Source of the DNA: Phaseolus vulgaris
Lineage: Eukaryota > Streptophyta > Magnoliopsida > Fabales > Fabaceae
NCBI RefSeq assembly: GCF_000499845.2
Contig: NC_023753.2
Location: forward strand, 21,855,932-21,919,931
Length of the DNA: 64,000 bases
Direction of reading: 5' to 3'
Under the pieces are notes generated by a model that was not told the origin of the DNA, did not search any database, and saw only the letters and a list, made by a program, of their open reading frames with translations. Position 1 is the first letter of the stretch, and every line of letters starts with the position of its first letter. Shown in pieces: positions 1-9,752 of this stretch. The position numbers and the translations under genes were made by a program.

Positions 1-204
1 TTGCGACCGAAACCCTTTGCCGACAACCTCTGTATGAAGTCGGCCGTTAGCTTAGACGAGGTCAGGAAAAGAGCAGCTAAGTTCATGCAACTGGAGAAGC
101 TGAGGGAATTTCGTAACTAAGCTTGGGCAGAGGCCAACGGTGAGAAAGGGAAAGAGGAGAAGGAGCACCAGGGCCGATCGAGCCACCGTAGCGACAGACA
201 TAGG
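1..204 (+). pseudogene. Element A gag fragment (Tat-lineage Ty3/gypsy)
   Basis: Frame 1 reads through the C-terminal part of a Tat-type Gag, the retrotransposon capsid protein, with a motif of the type AAKFMQLEKLREFRN. It enters the window already inside the gene. A TAA at 118-120 interrupts it; the frame then continues (AWAEANGEKGK) to 204, where LTR X is inserted. The frame resumes exactly at 18117 if the insertion and one copy of the 5-bp target duplication are removed. The TAA most simply derives from a CAA codon (inference). This is the oldest element in the window, judged by its number of stops and nested insertions. Confidence 0.8.
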
Positions 205-883
205 TGTTGATCAAGAGTGATCAAGTGCTTTGAAGAATTCAGATTGTGCTTTGAAGAATCCAAATCGTATGTGCTTGATGCAAGGCTGTGTTGTTGCTGT
301 GTTTTGGGAGAGATCTGGGTAGTTTTATTTGTAATCCACTCCTTTGTTAAATCTAAAGCTAATGTGTTTTAAATCCTTTTTGAAATAAAGTGTTTTTCCA
401 ACTAAGTGAAAAACAATCTATTGTTTTGTTGAATCAACCAGTTGTTTTACTCTTAGGAGTTTTTTTGAAAAGGTTGAAAACTGTTTAAGTTTGGTTGACT
501 TAACTGCCAAACCAAACAATCGGTTGTTTCGTGGTTTCAACTGATTGTTTCTTTGAAAATCCTAACATAATTCTGTTTTGGTGGTTGAATGTGCTTTAAA
601 TGATTTCCAACTGAATACGCTCCTTCATTAAATGTTTTGACCAATCTTTGGAAAATATAAATAGTTTGTTTATGTTTTCAAAAAAAAAAAAAAGAGAAAC
701 AAATTTGAGTTTTTTCAGTTGTGAACGAGTTGATTCAAGATTTGAACATTCACATCAAAGCTTTGGGTTTTCTAAGAGAGTGGAATAGGATTGCATTTGT
801 ATTGATTTCAGATTGTTTTGTAAACAAGTGTAATCTCTTCTCAACCTTCTGTATTTCTGGTGTTGTGTTGCCAAGGAGTGTTG
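205..883 (+). mobile_element. SIRE-type copia LTR X, left part
   Basis: The segment starts TGTTGATCAAG directly after gag of element A. The matching right part (17208-18111) ends ATTCTAACA. The outer flanks are ATAGG (200-204) and GTAGG (18112-18116), a 5-bp target duplication with one change. The sequence is related to the complete LTR at 38928-40058 read on the other strand. A TATAAATA box is at 656-663. A 16-bp near-palindrome (AAACAATCGGTTGTTT type) occurs near 415-430 and 511-530. The LTR is interrupted at 883 by element C. Left plus right parts are longer than one LTR because about 460 bp (415-883) is repeated at 17208-17660. No internal region of X remains. Confidence 0.8.
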
Positions 884-1615
884 TGATGTGATTCCAATAG
901 CATAGAAGAGAAAGGTTCTTGACCTTCTTAGGAATCACCTTGAGTTGGACATTATAGAGGCACTTTTCTTAGAGTTGGATCATTGTTCTAAGACAAGAAC
1001 TCACCAAAAACTAGTACCAAATCCCAAACTCATTTGGATGAACCAATTTTAGTCAAATTGAACCAAAAAGAGGTGAAACTAAAAGGAACCGAACAGAATT
1101 GAATAAGCACACAATTGAACCGAACAAAAGTGAAATTAAAAGGCAAGAACAGAAAATAGGTGCTGGAAAAGCAAGAACAGCCGAACCAAAAACAAGACAA
1201 CAAGCTTAGAACAAAGAATTAACAAAGAAGAAAGGAAGGAGAGAAGAAATGCTCATGAAGATGGAAGGAGGATGGATGATCTCGCCACTAGAAGTGTGGA
1301 ATGCTCCTAGATGAGAGTGATGCCGCCACTTGAGGACTCCATTGATCCATCAAGATAAGACTAGAGAAGAAGGCTCAAAGCTCTCCAAAGTTCACTCAAA
1401 ATTTGAGTAGAGTTTTCTTAGATTAATTCCAATCTGAATTTTACAAGGAAGGCACCTCTATTTATAGCCTAAGGTGCTGAAAAACAAAGCTAAGAGAATT
1501 CAAAATTCCCTCCTAATCCTATTTAAAACCGGCGCCTAAACCATGCATGAGGAAGGTGTGACTCTTTCCTTCACTTTGGCACCTCCTATTCTACTTCTAC
1601 ACCTATCTACTAACA
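884..1615 (-). mobile_element. 3' LTR of chromovirus C
   Basis: On the + strand this runs from TGATGTGATTCC to CTACTAACA, so the sense LTR on the - strand begins TGTTAGTAG and ends ATCACATCA, with canonical TG..CA ends. It lies directly downstream of the integrase end of the - strand polyprotein and is separated from it by a polypurine tract. A TATAAATA box on the - strand is at 1459-1466. A diverged copy of most of this LTR lies inverted at 16651-17207. The 5 bp before 884 (TGTTG) are identical to the 5 bp after 17207. Confidence 0.82.
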
Positions 1616-1630
1616 TCCCCCCCCCCTAAA
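1616..1630 (-). other. Polypurine tract of element C
   Basis: On the - strand the sequence is CTTTAGGGGGGGGGGA, immediately followed by the LTR start TGTTAG. This is the expected position and composition of the RNase H-resistant primer for plus-strand DNA synthesis. Confidence 0.8.
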
Positions 1631-1686
1631 GCTCCTAACTAAAGCCTAAAAGATGCTATAACAATAGAGGTTTCTAAAGTTTCCCT

Positions 1687-3276
1687 CTAAACACCTTCAA
1701 CTAAAGAAATTACAAAAAGAGAAAATAAATGTCCTCTAGTTCCTAAAGCTTTAAACATACTTCTTGTAAGCCTTTGAGGTGGACTTTGACCTCCATGGGC
1801 GTCTTCTATTTGTGCCTCCACCTCCTCTTGATCTTGTTGATTGGCCTCCATATCCTCTTGAGCTTGATCTCCATCATACTCCCCGAGTTGGAGAGAATTC
1901 GACCACGAATTCTGGAGACCTACAGAAAAAGGAGTTAGATCGCTGACATTAAAAGTATGACTACCTAAGAATGTATCAGGCATATCTAACTCACAAGCAT
2001 TGTCATTAATCCTCTTGAGGACTTGGAAAGGTCCATCCCCTCGAGGCATTAGTTTGGACTTCCTTTGAGTAGGAAAACGATCCTTCCTCAAGTGAAGCCA
2101 AACCCAATCGCCCTCATCAAACAACAATGCTTTTCTCCTTTTATTGGCAAGTTCAGCATACTTGCCAACCTTCTTCTCAATTCTCTTCTTGATGTCTTTA
2201 TGCAAAGTTTTCACAAAAGAAGCCTTTTCATCTCCATCTTTGCACAAGACATCTCCAAGAAGGGGAATAGGAAGAAGATCAAGAGGTGTTAGGGGATTAA
2301 ACCCATAGACCACCTCAAAAGGAGAATGGGAGGTGGTAGAATTTACTACACGATTATATGCAAACTCAACATGGGGTAGTAAATTCTCCCACACTCTAGG
2401 ATTCCCCGAAATAAAACATCTCAATAGTTGTCCTAAAGTTCTATTCACCACCTCGGTTTGACCATCAGTTTGTGGGTGGCAAGTGGTAGAAAATAAAAGC
2501 TTAGTCCCAAGCTTGCCCCACAAGGTCTTCCAAAAGTGACTCAAGAATTTAGGATCTCTATCGGACACTATAGACCTAGGAATCCCATGTAAGCGAACCA
2601 CTTCTTGAAAGAAGAGGTTTGCAATGTGGCATGCATCATCCACTTTGTGGCAAGGAATAAAGTGAGCCATCTTTGAAAAACGATCCACTACCACAAAAAT
2701 GGAGTCCTTTCCCTTTGATGTCTTGGGTAAGCCTAAGATGAAATCCATAGATATATCTACCCAAGGCATTGAAGGGATAGGAAGAGGAGTATATAGACCA
2801 TGGGGATGCATCTTAGACTTAGCTTTGCGGCAAGCTATGCATTTATCACACAAACTATGAACATGTTTATGCATATGAGGCCAAAAGAAATGTTCATGCA
2901 ACACATCCAAAGTTTTAGCAACCCCAAAATGTCCCATTAAACCCCCCTCATGAGCTTCTCTAACAAGAGATAATCTAATAGAGCATTGGGGAACACAAAG
3001 ACGTTTTCCCTTAAAAAGAAAGCCATCTTGAATAAAAAAGTCTTTGTGTCCTCCCTTAAGACACTCTTGATAGAGGAGAGAAAAATCAAGGTCATCATGA
3101 TAAAGTTCCTTAATGTGATCAAAACCAAGATATTGAGAGGTTAAAAGATTTAGCAAGGTGTATCTTCTAGAAAGAGCATCCGCCACAATATTTATTTTGC
3201 CTTGCTTGTGTTTGATCACATAAGGAAATTGCTCAATGAATTCCACCCACTTAGCATGCCTCTTGTTAAGTTTGTT
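1687..3276 (-). pseudogene. Element C pol: RNase H end and integrase
   Basis: This is the C-terminal third of the chromovirus polyprotein. It holds the end of RNase H (IVADALSRR), the HHCC zinc module (H..H..CDKCIAC), the DDE core (D in MDFILG, D in SDRDPKF, E in GQTEVVN) and a GPY/F-type C-terminal module ([10 protein letters not shown]). The integrase catalyses insertion of the cDNA. The RGDGPF form and the chromovirus-like pol suggest the CRM or a neighbouring clade (inference). The frame is open from the TAA at 3277-3279 to its own stop at 1687. The tail after the GPY/F module is rich in Q, E and D and ends with an [10 protein letters not shown] motif. Confidence 0.85.
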
Positions 3277-4245
3277 TTAGCTTTTCAAATATTTAAGAGA
3301 TTCATGATCACTATGTATCACAAACTCTATGGGAAAAAGATAGTGTTGCCAAGTAAACAAAGCCCTAACAAGTGCATATAATTCCTTATCATAGGTGGAA
3401 TAGTTGAGATGACTTCCCTTCAATTTCTCACTAAAATAGGCTATGGGGTGGCCCTCTTGAAGGAGAACAGCCCCAATACCTATGCTTGAAGCATCACACT
3501 CAATCTCAAATGTCTTAGTGAAATTAGGAAGGGCCAAGATGGGAGCATTAGTCAATTTTTCTTTCAAAGTGTCAAAAGCATTTTGTTGTGCTTCTCCCCA
3601 ATGAAAGACCACATCCTTTTTCACTATGTCATTGAGTGGTGCGGCAATGGTACCAAAGTTTGGGACAAATCTTCTATAGAAAGAAGCAAGTCCATGAAAA
3701 CTTCGGACCTCATTCAAAGATTTCGGTGTAGGCCAATTTTGAATGGCCACCACCTTTGTTTTGTCCACATGGACCCCTTTACAACTCACCACAAACCCTA
3801 GGAATTCTATATGATCAAGAGCAAACATACATTTAGCAAGGTTAGCATACAAATGTTCCTTCCTAAGGGTTTCTAAAACTTGCCTAACATGCAACCTATG
3901 GTCATTCAAAGATAAGCTATAAATGAGAATGTCATCAAAGTAAACCACAACAAACTTACCAATGAAAGGTCTAAGAACATGATGCATGAGGCGCATGAAG
4001 GTACTTGGTGCATTAGTTAAACCAAAAGGCATAACTAACCACTCATATAAACCAAAGTTGGTCTTAAAAGCCGTCTTCCATTCATCACCCGGTTTGATAC
4101 GGATTTGATTGTAGCCGCTTTTAAGATCAATCTTTGAAAAGATTTTAGAACCATGTAATTCATCCAACAAATCATCTAGTCTAGGTATGGGATGCCTATA
4201 CTTAATGGTTATGTTATTTATGGCCCTACAATCCGAACACATTTG
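3277..4245 (-). pseudogene. Element C pol: reverse transcriptase and RNase H
   Basis: This is the middle third of the polyprotein. RT motifs are [22 protein letters not shown] and the catalytic YFDDIL; RNase H begins at [16 protein letters not shown]. It is bounded by two in-frame stops: TGA at 4246-4248 in the RT fingers, where the family has Trp, and TAA at 3277-3279, where the family has Gln. No frameshift is evident between the three blocks, so this copy appears disabled by only these two nonsense changes. The flanking ORFs belong to the same coding sequence. Confidence 0.87.
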
Positions 4246-6315
4246 TCATGTGCCATCCTTTTTTGGCACTAAGATGATAGGCATAGCACAAGGACTCATG
4301 CTATCTTGCACCCACCCTTTCTCAATCAAAGCCTCAACTTGTTGGCGAATTTCCTTGTTTTCACTTGGATTGGTCCTATATGCTGGACGGTTTGGTAAAG
4401 AAGAGCCCGGTATCAAATCAATTTGGTGCTCAATCCCTCTCAAATGTGGAAGTCCATTTGGAGGATCTTGAAACACATCTTGGAACTCTTCTACCAAATT
4501 TTCCAAGCAATGAGGACTATCAACAAGTGATTCTACTCTAGGAGTTCTAGGGATGGCTAAGAAAAGAGGATGATGAGCCACTATTTCCCTTTCAATGTCA
4601 CGCCTAGACACAAGGAGTGTAGGCTTAGAACTCTTATCTTTTTTATTTTTTTCACTCTCCCTCTTTTTCTTCATAATAACTTGGTCCTCATGGACTTCTC
4701 TTGGAGAGAGAGATTTTAAAGTAACCTTGTGACCATGGAATTCAAAAGATAGTTTGTTGGTAAAGCCATCATGTAAAACTTTTCTATCAAATTGCCAAGG
4801 CCTTCCCAAAAGAACATGAGTGGCTTCCATGGGCACAACATCACATAATACCTCATCTTTGTATTTTCCAATGGAGAAATGGATGAGGACTTGTTTATTA
4901 ACAATTATTTCTCCTACTTCACTAAGCCATTGTAATTTGTAGGGCTTTGTATGAGAGATAGTAGGCAATCCAAGCTTATCTACTACTCTTGTACTAGCCA
5001 CATTTGCACAACTACCCCCATCCACTATCAAGGAACAAATGTTGTTTTGAATAAGACATCTTGTATGGAAAATATTTTCCCTTTGACTTTCATCAAAAGG
5101 TTGTGAAACTTGTCCAAGAAGTCTTCTCACAACTAACAAGTCCCCTTCAAGTGGACATTCGCTCTCTTCCTCACTAGATGCATGAGAATGCAATGAATGC
5201 TTAGGAGAATCCGAATCATGCTCACTAACTACAATGCCCTCATGCATGTACATACTTCGTTTGGAAGGACAATTTGCAGCAATATGACCATAACCCATAC
5301 ATTTAAAGCATTTACTATTAGACGTTCTAGTGGGAGATTTAGGCCTAGAAGTAGATGGCTTAGATTCCTTGGGTTTGAAAGAAGAATCTTTGGAAGGATG
5401 TTTAGAAAAAGAAGTTTTGTTTCTCCAAGACTTGGAGTAGTATCCATCATTGGAAGCATTTTTAAAAGAGTTTTTCTTAGCAAGTTGGGCTTCCACCTTC
5501 ATTGCAAGATGAACTAAAGAGCCCAATGATGAATACTCTTGTAACTCAACAATGTCTTGAATATCCTTCCTAAGACCACTTACAAACCTAGCAACCATGG
5601 CTTCTTCACTTTCTTCTAATTCAATTTTAAGCACAAGCGTATCAAGCTCCTTATAATATTCATCCACATTTAGCGTGCCTTGTTGAAACCGTTGGAGTCT
5701 CAACATGAGGTCTTTCCTAAAATACGGGGGCACAAACCTAGCGCGCATATGATCCTTTAAAGAATTCCAAGAGTCCACGGGAGGACCCTTGTGATAGATA
5801 ATGTCCTTTACAATTCCATGCCACCATTTCATGGCATAATCACTAAACTCTAGGGTGGCTAGCTTGAGCTTATGCTCATCTTGGATCTCATGGATCTCAA
5901 AAATTTGTTCACACTTAGCCTCCCAATCTAAATATACATTTGGATCACTAGAACCATTAAAACAAGGTAGCTTGACCGAAGGAAGCTTGGACTTTGCATC
6001 ATGATAGAAGCCATTGCCGTAGTGAATTCTTTCCCCTTGGTGATGATGTCTTTGTCCATGGACTTGGGGTGGAGGTCTCCTTCTCCTATGCTCATCTTCA
6101 CGACCAACATCATTTGAAGAAGCTCTTGAAGATGGTCTATGAGAATGATGTCCATCATGGATAGAAGGAGATGGTCTAGCTTGTTGGACCTCCATCTTTT
6201 GCATTTTCTCCTCCAACCGTCTAATTGTTCTTTGAGCTTCATGTAATTCACCAAGAATTGAAGCTTTGGAAGGAGAATTCTGCTTGTAGGATGCATCACT
6301 TGAAAATCCAGCCAT
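4246..6315 (-). pseudogene. Element C gag, protease and start of RT
   Basis: I chose the start ATG at 6313-6315 (MAGFSSDASYKQ). An upstream in-frame start adds only a hydrophobic leader not expected of Gag. In order there is a coiled coil (residues about 25-50), a Retrotrans_gag domain (about 120-300, WEAKCEQIFEIHE to AMKVEAQLAKK), a perfect CX2CX4HX4C zinc knuckle (CFKCMGYGHIAANC), an aspartic protease with active site IVDGGS and second motif HVLLGRPW, then the RT N-terminus (VPKKDGT). Translation ends at TGA 4246-4248. Gag packages the RNA and the protease cleaves the polyprotein. Confidence 0.87.
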
Positions 6316-6639
6316 TTGTAAATAAAAACAGCAAACACACAAAACAGCAAACAAGTTAAAAAATTAGCAAAAACAGTGGGCTTGGCAATTGAAACTGCCG
6401 AAGTGAAATGAGGTAGAAAAAGAGGTCACTCTCAAAGAAATAATGTTCGTGCACCAATCTGATCTTGAGGCCTTGGAATCCTCAAATGAAAGATGTCAAA
6501 GCAAGCACACCAATCTCAAAAGCAACCACCACAAAACCAATGAAACAATAAAGACAAACAAGAAAAGGTATAAGCAAGGAAAGGTAATTGCAAAAGGAAT
6601 ACTATATGTAAGACAAACTCAAAGAGTAAGAATGAAAGA
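6316..6639 (-). mobile_element. Element C 5' leader, cut by element B
   Basis: This is an A-rich stretch upstream of C gag with no coding potential. On the - strand a TGGTGCACGAAC segment (about 6441-6452) looks like a primer-binding site, but I cannot match it to a tRNA. No copy of the C LTR follows it. Element B begins at 6640, so the 5' LTR of C is missing or displaced. Confidence 0.55.
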
Positions 6640-7457
6640 TGTACCGCCCTGGTAGTCGGAAGTAATGACGTGGCATCAAGTTATTGTATAGGCGTGTTGA
6701 GAGGACGCCAGGCTGGCAGAAGGGAAGGAGGTCGGGGGGTTCGTGTAGTCGCCAGTTATCAAGTTGGCGTGCTCCGATCTCCATCACACCAATACCGGCG
6801 GTCACCAAGTTGAAGATGAAGTCGCCAGATGTAAACTCAGGCGACCAAGTGATTAGAGATCGCCGGAGCAAGCACATCGCCGAAGATGAAGGTGGTGCAG
6901 ATTATGAAGGCGGCCGGCGAGACCACAGGGAAGGTGTATACGAAGGCACCCTAACTCGCCAATCCCAGTAGAGATCGCACTCCAAGACAACTATGCACTG
7001 GGTAGTACCATGCATGAGTAACTTAGCCAAATGAGAGTCAGAAGTAGCGCCCAAGTCTAGGAGGCTCCAGATGATGGCACGTGTACGGCTGGATGCGAGC
7101 CACGTGTCCAGGTCTGTAACTGCCAGGAGAGAGAAAGTGTCCAGGTATATAAGGGTTTCCCAACGAACTTCTGAGGTACGCACGTTCAGATTGTCTTCTT
7201 TACGCTTGCGAGTTTCTTGAGTATACTGAGAGAGAACTGGTTCACGGTTCCTTGAGAGTTCTTGAGTGTTACTCTTAGTATTTGGTGGTTCGGTCACTGA
7301 CTTGGGCGTTGGAGTGCGATCGGCCGCAGCAGCGCCGCTCTGTTCTTTTGCAGGTTCTTGAGGTGGATCGTGGCGAAGGACGGAGGTTGAAGCGGTGCAC
7401 ACGTCGATCCAAGTTTGACGAGGCAAGCTCCAACGTTTTGGTCAACAGGCAGGATCA
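6640..7457 (+). mobile_element. 5' LTR of Tat-lineage element B
   Basis: The LTR starts TGTACCGCCC and ends GGCAGGATCA. The same sequence in reverse complement forms the 3' LTRs of E (41451-42247) and G (53326-54121), which fixes both ends. It is followed by a primer-binding site and gag. It carries the element promoter (see 7009-7153). It inserted into the leader of C. The matching 3' LTR has been lost together with the 3' end of B. Confidence 0.88.
7009..7153 (+). promoter_or_regulatory. LTR B promoter: RY motif, two G-boxes, TATA
   Basis: In order: CATGCATG (RY motif) at 7009-7016, CACGTG at 7078-7083, CACGTG at 7101-7106 and TATATAAG at 7146-7153. Both G-boxes are kept in the E and G LTRs with similar spacing; the RY motif has lost a base there. 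RY and G-box/ABRE motifs are bound by B3 and bZIP factors in plant seed and ABA responses (family knowledge). Function in this LTR is inference. Confidence 0.6.
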
Positions 7458-7459
7458 TC

Positions 7460-7477
7460 AGGCGCCCACCGTGGGGC
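7460..7477 (+). other. Primer-binding site, tRNA-Lys type
   Basis: Three bases after the LTR end the sequence AGGCGCCCACCGTGGGGC begins. It matches the complement of the 3' end of plant tRNA-Lys(CUU) except at the first base. The same site is perfect in element D at 36613-36630. Confidence 0.7.
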
Positions 7478-7868
7478 CGTGTAAAACCTGTTCCCATCCA
7501 CAGGAGGTTTTTGCAGTTTTCTGTGTGGTTGTGTGCTGGTGCAACCATAGTTCGCTGTTCGTCTAAGATTTGTTCGGTGATTTCGCGTTTTCCACCGTTC
7601 GTTTGGATTTTTGTTCGGTGAGGCGAAGTTTTCTGCTGCTTACGCGAGATTTGTTCGGTGAGATTTGAGTTCTTTGGCTCGTATTGGTTTTTCGTGGAAG
7701 AAGCGGTGGTTTCTGGTGGAGTTGCAGGTTTCTGTGGAGGTTCGCTGTGTTCTTGAAGGTTTCTTGCGAAGTGTCGCGAGGTTCTGACCGGTTGACCGCT
7801 GAATCGATCGTCGCCGAAGGAAGTGTTGTTCATTACACTCTGTGAATTGCCAAGTTTTCAGGAGAAAA
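7478..7868 (+). other. Element B untranslated leader
   Basis: This is about 390 bp between the primer-binding site and gag without a supported ORF. A pyrimidine-rich TTTTCAG just before the gag ATG could be a 3' splice site, but I see no firm partner. Confidence 0.45.
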
Positions 7869-9752
7869 ATGAGAAGCAACCGTTCAAGTCCAGTTGCGCC
7901 CGTTGCTGCTGAAGGCGCCGCCGCCATGACCATGGCGCAGATGGTGGAGATTATGCGCTCGTTGCAGGCGAATGTGGAAGCCTCGCGCATAGAACAGGCG
8001 AGGATGCACGAGGACCTGGTCGCCTCTCGGGCCAGGAATGATGAGCTTAGCAAAGTGACTGAAGAGCTGCGTCAAGCTCTTTGGGAGCAGCGAGGGCGCC
8101 CAGTCGCTGAAGAGGTCGCGCCGTCAACGCCGCCTCGTGTTTTTCCTATGCCTTTCGCTCAGGCGATTACCGACACGCCCATTCCTACGAGTGTGGTACC
8201 TGTGAAGGCTGTTTTCACTGGCGTGGAGGATCCTGAGGCTCATCTCACCACGTTCCATACGCAGATGATGCTGTCAGGAGGGTCAGACGCCGTGTACTGC
8301 AAGATGTTTGTGAGCACACTCCAGGGAACGGCGCTGGAATGGTTTGTGAGCCTGCCTACAGGTCATATAACCAACTTCCAACAGTTTTCGAAGATTTTCG
8401 TCGAGCAATACATCGTGAATAAGGCACCGCCCAGGGTGTCTTATGATTTGTTTGACATAAGGCAGTACCAGGGAGAGTCCCTCAGGGACTACCTGAATCG
8501 TTTTGGGGCGCAGATGGTCAGATCGCCGGCCAAAGATGAAGAAATGCTGGTCTATGCATTTAAGAAGGGCGTGCTACCGGGACCATTCTGTGAGGCATTG
8601 ATCAGGGCTCACCCCGCCACGTTTGCTGAGGTCAGGCGACTTGCGGTGGCCCACATCGCCGATGAGAGTGAAGTCGCTGAGAAGAGGGGCAGCGTAGCTC
8701 CCGCTAGGCCACGTGCCCAGACCAGGATCCAGCCGCAGAGGGTGCTGGAGACAGCGGCGACCAGAAGGGATCAGAGGACTCGCCATCCTTATGATCCAAG
8801 GAAGAACAAGGGCAGGGGCCAGGGACGCCCGCAAACAGCACGCCGGGAGTACAATCGCCCGCCTAAGCACAAGTTTGTCATGGGATTGGCGGACCTGATC
8901 GCCATTCCCAATATATCAGCTAGGTTGAAAGCGCCCGAGAAGGTGGGCGACAAGGTGCTGGGACCAAAGCCAGACGCCTGGTGTGAGTTTCACCAGGGCT
9001 TTGGCCACACCGTGGATTCGTGTTTGGCTTTAGGATACCAGCTCGACGATCTGGTTAAGAGCGGGTTCCTAAATGACTACTTGCTGGACAGAAGGACGGG
9101 GGGCGCGTCGAGCTCCCAACCAGCAGGTGGAGAGGCCCAGCAGCACGAGATGCCTACACACGGGGAAATCCACACCATTGCAGGGGGTTTCTCAGGGGGT
9201 GGATGCACCGCATCACAGAGGAAGAGGTACGCGAGGTCTGTGATGACGGTGGATATGTTTGAAGACCACTCGCCGGATGTGGACATTACGTTCACCAAGC
9301 AAGATCTTCGGGACGTTGTGCCTCATGACAATGATCCCATAGTCATCTCGTTGATCACAGCAGGGAGGAAGGTCCACAGGGTTCTGGTGGACCAAGGAAG
9401 CTCGGCAGACGTGATGTTCTGGCCGACTTTCACGCAGCTGGAGTTACCCCTTGACCAGCTGAGGCCCTATGGAGGGTGTTTGTATGGTTTTGCTGGTGAC
9501 CAGGTAGAGGTCAGGGGGTACATAGAGTTGAGGACTACGTTTACAGATGAGGCGGGTTCGAGAACAGAGAAGATCAAATACCTTGTCGTGAACTCTCCTT
9601 CAGCATACAACATTCTGCTGGGAAGACCCACGCTCAACAGAATAGGCGCTATACCATCGACACGGCACATGAAGGTGAAGTTGCCGTCTATGGAGGGGGT
9701 GGTGATCACCATCAAATCCGACCAGAAAGAAGCAAAGAAGTGCTATGAATAG
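7869..9752 (+). pseudogene. Element B gag-protease, frameshifted at its end
   Basis: The ATG at 7869 (MRSNRSSPVAP) is the first usable one. Residues about 15-80 are coiled coil, about 110-250 are the Retrotrans_gag domain, about 370-385 carry a Tat-type zinc finger (CEFHQGFGHTVDSC) and about 500-510 the aspartic protease motif VDQGSSAD, followed by ILLGRPTLNRIGAI. The frame stops at 9750-9752 because two bases are missing relative to element G, where gag-protease and pol form one continuous frame. The coding sequence continues in another frame at 9753. Gag forms the particle and the protease matures the polyprotein. Confidence 0.88.

Noticed and set aside
6441..6452. Primer-binding site for element C (TGGTGCACGAAC on the - strand)
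   Set aside because: I could not match it to a known tRNA 3' end and no LTR end lies next to it, so it is only mentioned within the leader entry.
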